Below are positions 48,703-56,688 of a DNA stretch of 64,000 nucleotides, piece by piece. The translations under genes and the position numbers were made by a program. The stretch is from NCBI RefSeq assembly GCF_024347355.1, contig NZ_AP025465.1:3224001-3288000 (forward strand), read 5' to 3'. Under the pieces are notes generated by a model. It was not told where the DNA came from, ran no database searches, and worked only from the letters and a program-made list of their open reading frames with translations. Position 1 is the first letter of the stretch. Each line of letters starts with the position of its first letter. Origin of the DNA: Vibrio chagasii. Its GTDB lineage: Bacteria > Pseudomonadota > Gammaproteobacteria > Enterobacterales > Vibrionaceae.

Positions 48703-49032
48703 ATGCCTAACTCACTCTTTTTTGCCATCTTTGCACTCGCAGGTCTCGCGGCCTGGGTATTTCTTGTTTTTTATCGAAAGCATATGCAAGGCGAGAACGC
48801 ACCAGAAAAGAAAGTGAACGTCACGGTATTAGACAAACAATCCATCGACCTTCCTGATGCAGAACCGGGCCAAGAAGACCAAGAGTATTGGATTTATGTT
48901 CAACGCGGTGTGGTTGGTCCGAAACGTGAGTTCCAAGTCGGCATTCACTACTTCCACGCTCTTAACCCGGGTGACAAAGGGACCTTAACTTACCAAGGTG
49001 ATAAGTTCTTACACTTTGCGTTGAAGCGCTAA
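48703..49032 (+). CDS. DUF2500 (YhhM-like) protein
   Basis: 109 residues: one N-terminal transmembrane helix (about 4-23, LFFAIFALAGLAAWVFLVFY), then a periplasmic or cytoplasmic beta-rich domain with VNVTVLDKQ, YWIYVQRG and GDKGTLTYQGDKFLHF, the DUF2500 pattern seen in E. coli YhhM. SD GGAGG lies seven bases before the ATG. Function unknown. The stop codon is inside a perfect inverted repeat. Confidence 0.82.
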   Translation: MPNSLFFAIFALAGLAAWVFLVFYRKHMQGENAPEKKVNVTVLDKQSIDLPDAEPGQEDQEYWIYVQRGVVGPKREFQVGIHYFHALNPGDKGTLTYQGDKFLHFALKR

Positions 49033-49046
49033 CCCTAGCGCTTCAA
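49021..49046 (+). repeat. Perfect inverted repeat across the DUF2500 stop codon
   Basis: TTGAAGCGCT, six-base loop, AGCGCTTCAA. The left arm encodes the last residues and the loop holds the stop. No T run follows, so it may act in mRNA stability or as an inefficient terminator. Confidence 0.6.
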
Positions 49047-49100
49047 CCCTTCCTCATCGACATTCAACAATAAACCAATATCGCACTGCCTGGCGTATCG

Positions 49101-50114
49101 CTAAGGCAATAGCCAACGTGTCTTTTCTGACTTAGAAACTATCCAGCTCATCCACAGAGCACCTGCTCCGCTGATCACTATCCATAATGGAATAACCCAA
49201 GCTGGATGACCTTGGTACCAACCAAACTCTTTCATTGGCCATAAAAAGATTGGATGCAGTAGGTAGATACCTAAACTATGTTTACTGATAAAGCCAACCA
49301 CTTGATTGCCTTTATCTGACAATCCTTCTCCAAAGTAGCGACACAACATGAACACCATGCTCGCAGCTAATACAGTATTCAGCGTTTTGTAAGAGAACCA
49401 ACGACCAACCGTGTATTCTTCTGCGGCTAAGCTCGCATCAACCACCATATAAACGGTGGTCAACAGTGCCAACACGCCGAGCCCAGTACTCACGCTAACG
49501 GTAAACTTGTTGAGTGGGACTTTCTTGTACAACAGATAACCCAGTGGCAAGTAGCCAGTGTAAAGCCACAGCTCATGGCTCCAAGGACCATCGATTCTGA
49601 GTAAGAACAGTAACGAGGTAAACAACCACACTGCAGTGAAGCTATAAACTGCCTTATCGCCATACTTTCTCACCATGATCTGTAAGAACGGAATCACAAA
49701 ATAGAGTGGAATGAAGTAATAGAAAAAACCTAAGTGATAATAGGTGTAGTGGTGATAGCTATTAAGCAACACATCCCAGCTGACATCGGCATCAAAGCCC
49801 ATTGCCGACCAACCAGACAGATAGGTATAGAAAAGCGACCAGACGATAAAAGGAATCAACACCTTACCTAAACGGCGCTTTAGATAATACTTAGCATCAA
49901 ATGGACGCTGATCACTGAGCATCAGGGCGCCAGTTATCAATATAAAGACAGGCACCGCCCAACGGCTGAAACCATTGACCGTAACCGCCGTTAGCCATTC
50001 ACCAAAAGGAATGGTTCCTAGCTCGTTGCGATAAGGTGCCAAAACATGAATCGCGATAACCGCTACGGCCGCGACACATCGTGCTAGATCAAAGAAGAGA
50101 ATTCGCTGCTTCAT
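49101..50114 (-). CDS. Acyltransferase-3 family membrane protein (WecH/OafA type)
   Basis: 337 residues with about ten transmembrane helices. The family markers are FFDLARCVAAVAVIAIHV at the N-terminus (catalytic His region), RWAVPVFILITGALML, KRRLGKVLIPFIVWSLFY and HSLGIYLLHPIFLWPM near the C-terminus. Such proteins O-acylate cell-surface glycans or lipids; the short form without an SGNH domain and the motifs favour the WecH branch (O-acetylation in enterobacterial common antigen). The substrate here is unknown. It begins about 40 bases downstream of the arsJ terminator. Confidence 0.82.
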   Translation of the reverse strand: MKQRILFFDLARCVAAVAVIAIHVLAPYRNELGTIPFGEWLTAVTVNGFSRWAVPVFILITGALMLSDQRPFDAKYYLKRRLGKVLIPFIVWSLFYTYLSGWSAMGFDADVSWDVLLNSYHHYTYYHLGFFYYFIPLYFVIPFLQIMVRKYGDKAVYSFTAVWLFTSLLFLLRIDGPWSHELWLYTGYLPLGYLLYKKVPLNKFTVSVSTGLGVLALLTTVYMVVDASLAAEEYTVGRWFSYKTLNTVLAASMVFMLCRYFGEGLSDKGNQVVGFISKHSLGIYLLHPIFLWPMKEFGWYQGHPAWVIPLWIVISGAGALWMSWIVSKSEKTRWLLP

Positions 50115-50154
50115 GTAAATGCCTGATTAATATTCAATCATTCTACTATAGCAA

Positions 50155-50193
50155 TAAAAAAGCTGACCGGAATAAATACCAAGTCAGCTTATT
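50155..50193 (-). terminator. Rho-independent terminator of arsJ
   Basis: Stem AAGCTGAC / GTCAGCTT with a 14-base loop and TTTTTTA on the minus strand, about 45 bases after the arsJ stop. Confidence 0.85.
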
Positions 50194-50238
50194 GTTAAAG
50201 GAGAAGCATATCGCGATTTTATTGAATCCGACGGAAGC

Positions 50239-51459
50239 TTATGCCGCTGAGGTTTGTGGCACCTTAGGCAAGCGCAACGAAATTACCGTCGTTATCGCTA
50301 GGAACGCGAACGAGACCCACAAACAGGCGGATAAGCCACCCATTTGGAATACCAAGCCAGATAGGATTGTGCCAATCAAGCGACCCATTGCATTCGCCAT
50401 GTAGTAGAAACCCACATCAAGCGACACACCATCGCCTTTCGCGTAACTGACAATCAGGTATGAGTGAAGCGATGAATTAACCGCGAAGATGGCGCCAAAC
50501 ACCATCAAACCACCGATGATCACCAGTTCGGGTTGCCAAGCTATCTGGACCGCATAAGCGATACCCGCCGTTACCAAAGCCAATGCGCCCGCCCATAATA
50601 GTGCAGCATGTCCATCTGGTACCTTGCCCTGCGCTTTACCGGTAATCTTAGGCGCTATGCCTTGTACAAAGCCGTAAGCGATGGTCCAAGCTGCTAAAAA
50701 ACCTCCAACCCATGAGTGATCCCAACCAAATACGCTGCCAAGGTAAATTGGCAGAGCAATCACAAACCACACGTCACGAGCACCAAACAGGAACATACGT
50801 GCCGCAGATAGGATATTGATAGATTCAGACTTAGAGAAGATTTGTTTGAACTTAGGCTTGGTTTTCGCCTTACCCATGTCTGCCTCTAAGCTCACTACAC
50901 TGCCAATGAAGACTAAAGTCAGCACTGCAGCCATCGCAAGCACTGCGTATTGGAAGCCAATCGTTGAAAGCAGCAAACCACCAATAAAGAAGCCTGCACC
51001 CTTAAGCGCATTCTTAGATCCAGTCAGAATCGCAATCCACTTATACAAAGCACCTTGCTGCTCATCCGGCACCAAGGTTTTGATTGAACTCTTGGCACTC
51101 ATCTTATTAAGATCTTTAGCAATACCTGACAGCGCCTGCGCCGCCATTACCCAAGGAATCGTCAACATGGCCGATGGCAAGGCCAACATACCCAAGGCGA
51201 AAACTTGCATCCCCAGGCCAATGTTCATGGTCTTATTGAGGCCAAGACGCGCCCCCAGCCAACCACCGATTAAGTTCGTCACCACACCAAAGAATTCATA
51301 GAAGAGGAACAGTGAGGCGATTTCTAGCGAGCTGTAACCAAGGTCGTAGAAATACAAAACCACCAGCATACGAAGTGCACCATCGGTAATGGTGAAGTTC
51401 CAGTAGTTGAAAGTCACCAACATGTATTGGCGAACGCTCTTACTTAGATTTGAAAACAT
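50239..51459 (-). CDS. arsJ: ArsJ, organoarsenical efflux MFS transporter
   Basis: Twelve-helix major-facilitator protein that exports 1-arseno-3-phosphoglycerate, the unstable product of GAPDH acting on arsenate. The N-terminus (VRQYMLVTFNYWNFTITDGALRML) and the EFFGVVTNLIGGWLGARLGL loop are characteristic of ArsJ. 406 aa. It is the last gene of arsR-gapdh-phosphatase-arsJ; the GAPDH partner in the same operon makes the assignment firm. A hairpin with a T run precedes it and may lower its expression relative to the upstream genes. Confidence 0.93.
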   Translation of the reverse strand: MFSNLSKSVRQYMLVTFNYWNFTITDGALRMLVVLYFYDLGYSSLEIASLFLFYEFFGVVTNLIGGWLGARLGLNKTMNIGLGMQVFALGMLALPSAMLTIPWVMAAQALSGIAKDLNKMSAKSSIKTLVPDEQQGALYKWIAILTGSKNALKGAGFFIGGLLLSTIGFQYAVLAMAAVLTLVFIGSVVSLEADMGKAKTKPKFKQIFSKSESINILSAARMFLFGARDVWFVIALPIYLGSVFGWDHSWVGGFLAAWTIAYGFVQGIAPKITGKAQGKVPDGHAALLWAGALALVTAGIAYAVQIAWQPELVIIGGLMVFGAIFAVNSSLHSYLIVSYAKGDGVSLDVGFYYMANAMGRLIGTILSGLVFQMGGLSACLWVSFAFLAITTVISLRLPKVPQTSAA

Positions 51460-51483
51460 AATGCTATCTCTGCAATCAAAACA

Positions 51484-51537
51484 AAAAGAGCTTTTGGATC
51501 ACGATAAGCTTAACACTCCAGATACCAAAAGCTCCTT
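51484..51537 (-). terminator. Intra-operon hairpin with T run between phosphatase gene and arsJ
   Basis: Arms GAGCTTTTGG (51488-51497) and CCAAAAGCTC (51525-51534), 27-base loop, followed on the minus strand by TTTTTGTTTTG. It looks like a Rho-independent terminator or attenuator inside the ars operon. Confidence 0.7.
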
Positions 51538-51555
51538 GTCTAACACCGGTGACTA

Positions 51556-52047
51556 TTAGCTATTCGCTACGCCATTGATGTACTCAACCTGGATAGGTTT
51601 AGTGAAAGCACCTGGACGCAGTGCTTGAACTTCTTGAACAATCTTGTCGAGGTCCCAACCTTTTTCTAACAGCAAGTGAGCTGCGAACAAACCTGTACGG
51701 CCTGAACCGCCCATGCAGTGCATAGCGACTTTCGCACCGCTATCAACGATTTTGTGCAACTCAGGGCTTGCTGCAGACCATTTCGCCGCAAAGTCAGTAC
51801 CTGGAGCACAATCGTCTTCGATTTCGATTTGGAACCACTGCATGCCTAGCGCACGAGTTTTCTCGCCAAGTGCTGCCACGTCTTTGCTTGCAAGCTCTGT
51901 ATCATCGAGCGCAGTCACGATAGCTTTAACGCCCTGCTCTTTCAGTTGTGCCAGAGATGCATCAAGATCAGCCTCTTTAGTACCTGGGCATGGAGTCAGA
52001 ATCAGCGCACCTTGTTCAAGGTCTAGTTGCCATGTTGGATGTGTCAT
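51556..52047 (-). CDS. Cysteine phosphatase of the dual-specificity/CDKN3-like type in the ars operon
   Basis: 163 residues. The phosphatase P-loop is MHCMGGSGRTG with catalytic C111 and R117 (CX5R), followed by a helix LFAAHLLLEKGW; the candidate general-acid region is IEIEDDCAPGTDF (about 74-86). It lies 25 bases after the GAPDH gene and ahead of arsJ, so it is cotranscribed with the arsenate-resistance genes. Known arsenate reductases of the low-molecular-weight phosphatase type use a different fold and P-loop position, so arsenate reduction is not implied. A role on phospho-intermediates of GAPDH is possible but is inference. Confidence 0.85.
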   Translation of the reverse strand: MTHPTWQLDLEQGALILTPCPGTKEADLDASLAQLKEQGVKAIVTALDDTELASKDVAALGEKTRALGMQWFQIEIEDDCAPGTDFAAKWSAASPELHKIVDSGAKVAMHCMGGSGRTGLFAAHLLLEKGWDLDKIVQEVQALRPGAFTKPIQVEYINGVANS

Positions 52048-52072
52048 AGTGTTGTCTCCTAAGCGCTCAGGT

Positions 52073-53074
52073 TTATGCTAAGCCGACAGTACGTACTAAC
52101 TCTGCGGTACGTGTCGCGTAACCCATTTCGTTGTCGTACCAAGCGTAGATCTTAACCATGCGCTTACCAACCAGCATGGTAGACAGTGCATCTACAATTG
52201 TAGAACGTTGGTCGCCTTTGTAGTCGATAGACACAAGTGGTCGCTCTTCAAAGCCAAGAATGCCTTTCAGTTCATTCTCAGACGCCTCTTTCAGCATCGT
52301 GTTCACTTCTTCTGCCGTTGTGTCTTGCTTCACTTCGAAGATGATGTCAGTCAGAGACGCGTTCGCTAGTGGTACACGAACCGCGTGGCCGTTGATACGG
52401 TTTTCTAGCTCAGGGAAGATCTCAACAATCGCCTTAGCAGAGCCAGTTGTTGTTGGGATTAGGCTCATACCACAAGCACGTGCACGACGTAGGTCTTTAT
52501 GTGGCGCATCTAGGATAGTCTGAGTGTTAGTTAGATCGTGAATCGTTGTGAAAGAGGCATTCTCGATACCAAGTTTCTCGTTGATCACTTTAACCACAGG
52601 TGCAATACAGTTAGTGGTACAAGACGCTGCCGTTACGATTTTGTGTACTGCTGGGTCGAAGATGTTGTCGTTAACACCAACCACGATGTTTGCGATGCCT
52701 TCTTCTTTTACAGGTGCAGAAACTACAACGCGCTTCACGCCCTGCTCTAGGTATTTGTTTAGGAAAGAAGTCTTACGGTGAACACCTGTCGCTTCAATCA
52801 CAACATCACAACCAGACCAATCGATCGCGTCGATGTCACGCTCTTTAGTGGTTTTGATGCGTTGACCATTGATGATCATCTCGTCGCCTTCAGTTGTTAC
52901 TTCATGGTTCCAACGACCTTGAACTGAATCGAACTCTAGAAGGTGTGCAAGCGTTGCTGTATCGCCAGCTACATCGTTGATCTTTACAAACTCTAGCTCT
53001 TCCCAATCGAAAGCTGCGCGAAGTGCTAGACGGCCGATACGGCCAAAACCATTAATACCTACTTTAACTGTCAT
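52073..53074 (-). CDS. ArsJ-associated glyceraldehyde-3-phosphate dehydrogenase
   Basis: NAD-dependent GAPDH that can use arsenate in place of phosphate, forming 1-arseno-3-phosphoglycerate for ArsJ to export. Rossmann motif VGINGFGRIGRLALRA at the N-terminus, catalytic C152 in AASCTTNC, base His in TTIHDLTNTQ (about 178), and the C-terminal WYDNEMGYATRTAELV. 333 aa. The HDLTNTQTILDAPHKDLRRAR stretch, against HATTATQ in glycolytic GapA, fits the ars-linked branch. Housekeeping gapA would be elsewhere. Second gene of the operon. Confidence 0.93.
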   Translation of the reverse strand: MTVKVGINGFGRIGRLALRAAFDWEELEFVKINDVAGDTATLAHLLEFDSVQGRWNHEVTTEGDEMIINGQRIKTTKERDIDAIDWSGCDVVIEATGVHRKTSFLNKYLEQGVKRVVVSAPVKEEGIANIVVGVNDNIFDPAVHKIVTAASCTTNCIAPVVKVINEKLGIENASFTTIHDLTNTQTILDAPHKDLRRARACGMSLIPTTTGSAKAIVEIFPELENRINGHAVRVPLANASLTDIIFEVKQDTTAEEVNTMLKEASENELKGILGFEERPLVSIDYKGDQRSTIVDALSTMLVGKRMVKIYAWYDNEMGYATRTAELVRTVGLA

Positions 53075-53115
53075 TATGTGTTCTCTCAGTCAGTGGTGAA
53101 TCTAAAAATATTCGA

Positions 53116-53457
53116 TCAAACGCAACATTGAGGGCGTGAAGTCATCGCTTCTAGGCGCTCAATGTCTTGTTGGTATTCAGTTTTCAAACAGTTCGATGCG
53201 ATAAGGTCATCAATTAACTTTAGCATCCAACCAGGTAAATCATTAGCAAGGCGATAGAACACCCATTGCCCTTGGCGAACGTCAGTCAAAATGCCGTTTG
53301 AACGCAGCTGCGCAAGGTGGCGTGATACTTTTGGCTGACTTTCTTGCAATGCCTGAGTCAACTCACCAACTGAAAGGCACTCTTGGCGCACAATCAACAT
53401 CAAGCAACGCACTCGCGTTTCGTCAGACAGTAATTTAAAAAATTGGTGAGGAAGCAT
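53116..53457 (-). CDS. arsR: ArsR-family arsenic-responsive repressor
   Basis: 113-residue winged helix protein with LSDETRVRCLMLIV and recognition region ESQPKVSRHLAQLRSNGIL. It lacks the CVCDLC-type As(III) site of plasmid ArsR: the corresponding stretch is ECLSVGEL. Instead it has a C-terminal pair C111-C112 plus C90, which recalls the different As(III) site of Acidithiobacillus ArsR. First gene of the operon. A palindrome ends seven bases before the ATG, and no clear Shine-Dalgarno is present. Confidence 0.9.
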   Translation of the reverse strand: MLPHQFFKLLSDETRVRCLMLIVRQECLSVGELTQALQESQPKVSRHLAQLRSNGILTDVRQGQWVFYRLANDLPGWMLKLIDDLIASNCLKTEYQQDIERLEAMTSRPQCCV

Positions 53458-53463
53458 AACTAC

Positions 53464-53487
53464 ATACTCATATATGGATATGCGTAT
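53464..53487. promoter_or_regulatory. Probable ArsR operator
   Basis: ATACTCATAT, spacer ATGG, ATATGCGTAT: ten-base arms with one mismatch. A -35-like TTGACG lies upstream near 53510-53515 on the minus strand, so bound repressor would cover the -10 and start site. Confidence 0.65.
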
Positions 53488-53556
53488 ATGTTAGTTGTAA
53501 AAAAACGCACGTCAAGGCGTGCGTTTTAAATGTCATAAAAGTTTAATAAAGCAACA

Positions 53557-54777
53557 CTATAGCTTATTGGTCACTCTGTGACTCCAGCGACGCGCTTCTG
53601 TAAGTTCAGTTTTCACCTGATCCACGCTAAGCCCTAAGTCAGCGCAGTGCTCATCAATCTGCTGCCAATCCGCATGCTCAAAGCTCTCTTCAAGGGCAAG
53701 CAAAGTACCGTAAGGGCCTTCCCTACGTAATAGAGCAACCTTGATACTTTTACACAGAGGCAACTGCTCGACTAAGTTCTCTAACGACAAATCCAACAGC
53801 GCATCTAACAAGGAGAATAAGCCAATCATAAAGGCCTGCTCTCTATACCCTTCAAATGCCTGATAGCGAGACATACGCTGACAAAACTGGGCACGCTGTA
53901 GGGACAGTCCATACAGCTCTTTCGGCTTTTTATCAGAGACATAAGAGGCTACGGCTAACGAAACAAACATTTTCAGTTTCTCTTGCCCTAGATACACCAA
54001 AGCCTGACGAAAAGAAGAGATGGTCACTTCGAGGCGCGGCGACATAGTATTCACAAACCGCAGCAGCTTGTATGAGAGCGCCACATCTTTCGCAACAATG
54101 CTTTCGACACGTTGAAAGTCCACATCGGGCTTACACACTTCTTGGAACAGCTCCATAGCAATCACTTGCTCAGGGCTAATATACTTACTCTTGATGATTT
54201 CCGGTTTATTGAAAAAGTAGCCTTGGAAAAACTTAAAGCCAGCTTCTTTGGCTTGCTGGAATTCTTGCTCGGTCTCAACACGCTCCGCCAAAAAGCTAAA
54301 CTTCTTCCCTTGGTGTGCCCTAACCAAATCACACGCTTCATCCAAACCCATCTGCATGATATCGAGCTTTACGATATGCGTGTATTTAAGGAAACGTTCC
54401 CATTCTGGGGTCGAAGTAAAATCATCTAAGGCGATCATATAACCCGCTTGGTAAAGGTCTTTAACCGCTTCCAACAATTCATCTGTCGGTTTGCAGGTTT
54501 CCAGAATCTCTACCACCACTTTATCTTTCGGCAAACTTAAGGGCAGTCGACGAATCAAACTTTGATAAGGAAAGTTAATAAAGCAGCGTGAAGATGGAAT
54601 GGAAGGGTTAAGACCCACAGACAAGAAGTTCTCAACAATCAGACGATACGTTGCTCGATTAGACTCAATATGCGCTGGGTACGCATTCTTTTCGCCATCG
54701 CGAAATAACAACTCATAGCCAAGTGTATTCCTCTTGCGATTTAAGATAGGTTGTCGAGCAACGTATGTAGCGGTCAT
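53557..54777 (-). CDS. EAL-HDOD domain signalling protein
   Basis: 406 residues. The N-terminal EAL-like domain (about 1-205) keeps recognisable positions (GYELLFR, VVEILET, IALDDFTSTPEWERFL, HIVKLDIM, LAERVETEQEFQQA, FFQGYFFNKPE) but EAL reads ELL and the DDFG motif is DDFT, so cyclic-di-GMP hydrolysis is doubtful and ligand binding or protein interaction is likelier. The C-terminal HDOD domain (about 210-400) is a non-catalytic HD relative (SYKLLRFVNTMSPRLEVTISSFRQALVYLG). The family (YuxH/CdgJ type in Vibrio) influences motility. Monocistronic. Confidence 0.88.
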   Translation of the reverse strand: MTATYVARQPILNRKRNTLGYELLFRDGEKNAYPAHIESNRATYRLIVENFLSVGLNPSIPSSRCFINFPYQSLIRRLPLSLPKDKVVVEILETCKPTDELLEAVKDLYQAGYMIALDDFTSTPEWERFLKYTHIVKLDIMQMGLDEACDLVRAHQGKKFSFLAERVETEQEFQQAKEAGFKFFQGYFFNKPEIIKSKYISPEQVIAMELFQEVCKPDVDFQRVESIVAKDVALSYKLLRFVNTMSPRLEVTISSFRQALVYLGQEKLKMFVSLAVASYVSDKKPKELYGLSLQRAQFCQRMSRYQAFEGYREQAFMIGLFSLLDALLDLSLENLVEQLPLCKSIKVALLRREGPYGTLLALEESFEHADWQQIDEHCADLGLSVDQVKTELTEARRWSHRVTNKL

Positions 54778-54822
54778 TTCTTGATAACTCTGATTGGTTT
54801 AACTATAACTCAGTCGCTTAAT

Positions 54823-55440
54823 CTAAGCTTTCGCGGCAGCTAGCAAAGCACCGCAGCCCATGAACATACCACCAAATATTTTATTTATCTTACCCATTAT
54901 GCGATCAGAGCGAATAAAACGTCCCATTTGTGACGCTAATGAGGTGTAACCCAGCATAACAACGCTATCAATGAATACTGTCGTCACACCTAGCACTAAT
55001 AACTGCGGTGCTTGAGGTTGTGTAGGGTCAATAAATTGAGGAAACAGAGCCACCAAAAACACGATGGATTTCGGATTCGTTAGGTTGATAAGCACAGCGT
55101 TTCTCAGCAGTTTGCCACTCGACAGAGCAGAGCTCTCTTCAGATGCCACTAGGCTCGAGCTATCACGCCACTTTTGAATACCTAACCAAACTAAGTAAAC
55201 CACACCGACCCATTTAATGATGGTGAACGCCAATGCAGACTTAGCAACGAGCGCGCCGATACCCGCGCCCACCAACACAATGTGAAACGTAAGACCAAAC
55301 TGTAAACCGACGATTGATGCCAATGACTTTCGAGTGCCATAGCTTAACCCATTGCTGATTGAATTTACGGTACCCGAGCCCGGAGCCAAGCTAAACAAAA
55401 TCGCTGTGACAACATAAGCAAGCCAAACATGAGTATCCAT
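54823..55440 (-). CDS. rhtB: LysE/RhtB-family amino-acid exporter
   Basis: 205 residues from ATG 55440, which has AAGGAA at proper spacing (an ATG two codons upstream is too close). Six-helix LysE-superfamily exporter with LFSLAPGSGTVNSISNGLSYG, the RhtB signature, and LINLTNPKSIVFLVALFPQF. E. coli RhtB exports homoserine and homoserine lactone. The divergent pldB partner and following yigL match the E. coli rhtB/pldB/yigL locus, which supports the symbol; the substrate is inferred. Confidence 0.88.
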   Translation of the reverse strand: MDTHVWLAYVVTAILFSLAPGSGTVNSISNGLSYGTRKSLASIVGLQFGLTFHIVLVGAGIGALVAKSALAFTIIKWVGVVYLVWLGIQKWRDSSSLVASEESSALSSGKLLRNAVLINLTNPKSIVFLVALFPQFIDPTQPQAPQLLVLGVTTVFIDSVVMLGYTSLASQMGRFIRSDRIMGKINKIFGGMFMGCGALLAAAKA

Positions 55441-55520
55441 TTGCATTTCCTTACTAGTTCTTTAATCTAACAACATTAGTAGCAATAAAGCTCTCCACGC
55501 ATCAGTTCAGGTAATTTCCC

Positions 55521-56501
55521 ATGGAAAACCACAGCGAAACCGCCTTCCCTTACACTCAAGAACCTCAGTTCGATCATGCGATTAAACACCCGATCAACGC
55601 TCTTTGGCAACAAAGAAAAGAGGGGTATTTAACATCGTCTGGTAAAAAGAAACTGTACTGGTGCAGCCTCACCTCAGAGAAGCACAGCAAAGCTATTGTG
55701 ATTTCAAATGGCCGTATCGAATGCTGCCAAAAATACCAAGAAATCTTTTATGATTTTTATCAACAAGGCTACGACGTTTATTCATTTGACCATCAAGGTC
55801 AAGGCCAGTCGGAACGTATGGTAGCAGACTCTGACATTGGTCACATTCATGAGTTTGATGATTATGCATCTGATATGTCTGACATGATTGCCAGCTTTGA
55901 CCTCAGCAAGTATGCCAAGCGATACCTGTTAGCCCACTCAATGGGGAGCACTATCGCGACACGCTACCTACAAACCCATCCAGACCACCCATTTGATAAG
56001 GTCACCTTGTGCGCCCCAATGTTTGGTATCAACACCGAGTGGTACTTAAAGCCTATCGCGATGATTATTGGGCAAGTGCTTACCGCGTATCACGCCAAAC
56101 CGGTTTACGCGCCAGGTCAGCAGGCCTATTACTCGAAACCTTTCGAGAATAACCTCCTGAGCCAAAGCAAGGTTCGTTATCAGTGGTTCCGTCGACTTTA
56201 CGAAGAGAACCCTTCACTGCAAGTCGGTGGCGCTAGCACTCGCTGGGTATGGCAAGGGTTAATGGCAGCCAAGCAGTCAATCCAACAGACTCGTCAAATC
56301 AAGATCCCTCTATTACTGATTCAAGCTGGTGAAGAGAAGATTGTGAGTAACGATGCTCAGGTGAAATTCATCAATAAGCTGAAGAAAACCAACCCGGATT
56401 GCCACTTTAAAGTTATTGAAGGCTCAAGGCATGAAGTGTTGTTTGAGCAAGACAAATACCGTAATCAAACACTGGATGCCATTAATCAGTTCTTTGTTTA
56501 G
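55521..56501 (+). CDS. pldB: Lysophospholipase L2 PldB
   Basis: Alpha/beta-hydrolase that removes the acyl chain from lysophospholipids at the inner membrane. Nucleophile elbow LLAHSMGSTIATRY (Ser near residue 141), lid and cap region WYLKPIAMIIGQVL, acid in LLLIQAGEEKIVSND, base His in VIEGSRHEVLFE. SFDHQGQGQSER is the oxyanion-side motif of monoglyceride-lipase-like enzymes. 326 aa, close to E. coli PldB (340). Confidence 0.92.
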   Translation: MENHSETAFPYTQEPQFDHAIKHPINALWQQRKEGYLTSSGKKKLYWCSLTSEKHSKAIVISNGRIECCQKYQEIFYDFYQQGYDVYSFDHQGQGQSERMVADSDIGHIHEFDDYASDMSDMIASFDLSKYAKRYLLAHSMGSTIATRYLQTHPDHPFDKVTLCAPMFGINTEWYLKPIAMIIGQVLTAYHAKPVYAPGQQAYYSKPFENNLLSQSKVRYQWFRRLYEENPSLQVGGASTRWVWQGLMAAKQSIQQTRQIKIPLLLIQAGEEKIVSNDAQVKFINKLKKTNPDCHFKVIEGSRHEVLFEQDKYRNQTLDAINQFFV

Positions 56502-56688
56502 TACTCACATCAACTGCATAAGAAGCGAGCCATAAGATAGCGAATAAAGAGGAAGAGAAGTAAGTGAGCTTTGCCCTCTTTTCTTGCATGATTTTGGCAT
56601 ACAATTTCTGGGTCGAGATATTGTAGTTCAAACGATACTAGCATTGGCTAGTGTTGATATTGGTTAAGCACTTTGCAATGAGGGTTAA

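Noticed and set aside
51556..52047. Calling the ars-operon phosphatase an arsenate reductase (ArsC)
   Set aside because: The P-loop lies in the C-terminal half at C111, as in dual-specificity phosphatases, whereas ArsC of the low-molecular-weight phosphatase type has it at the N-terminus; resolving cysteines are not evident.
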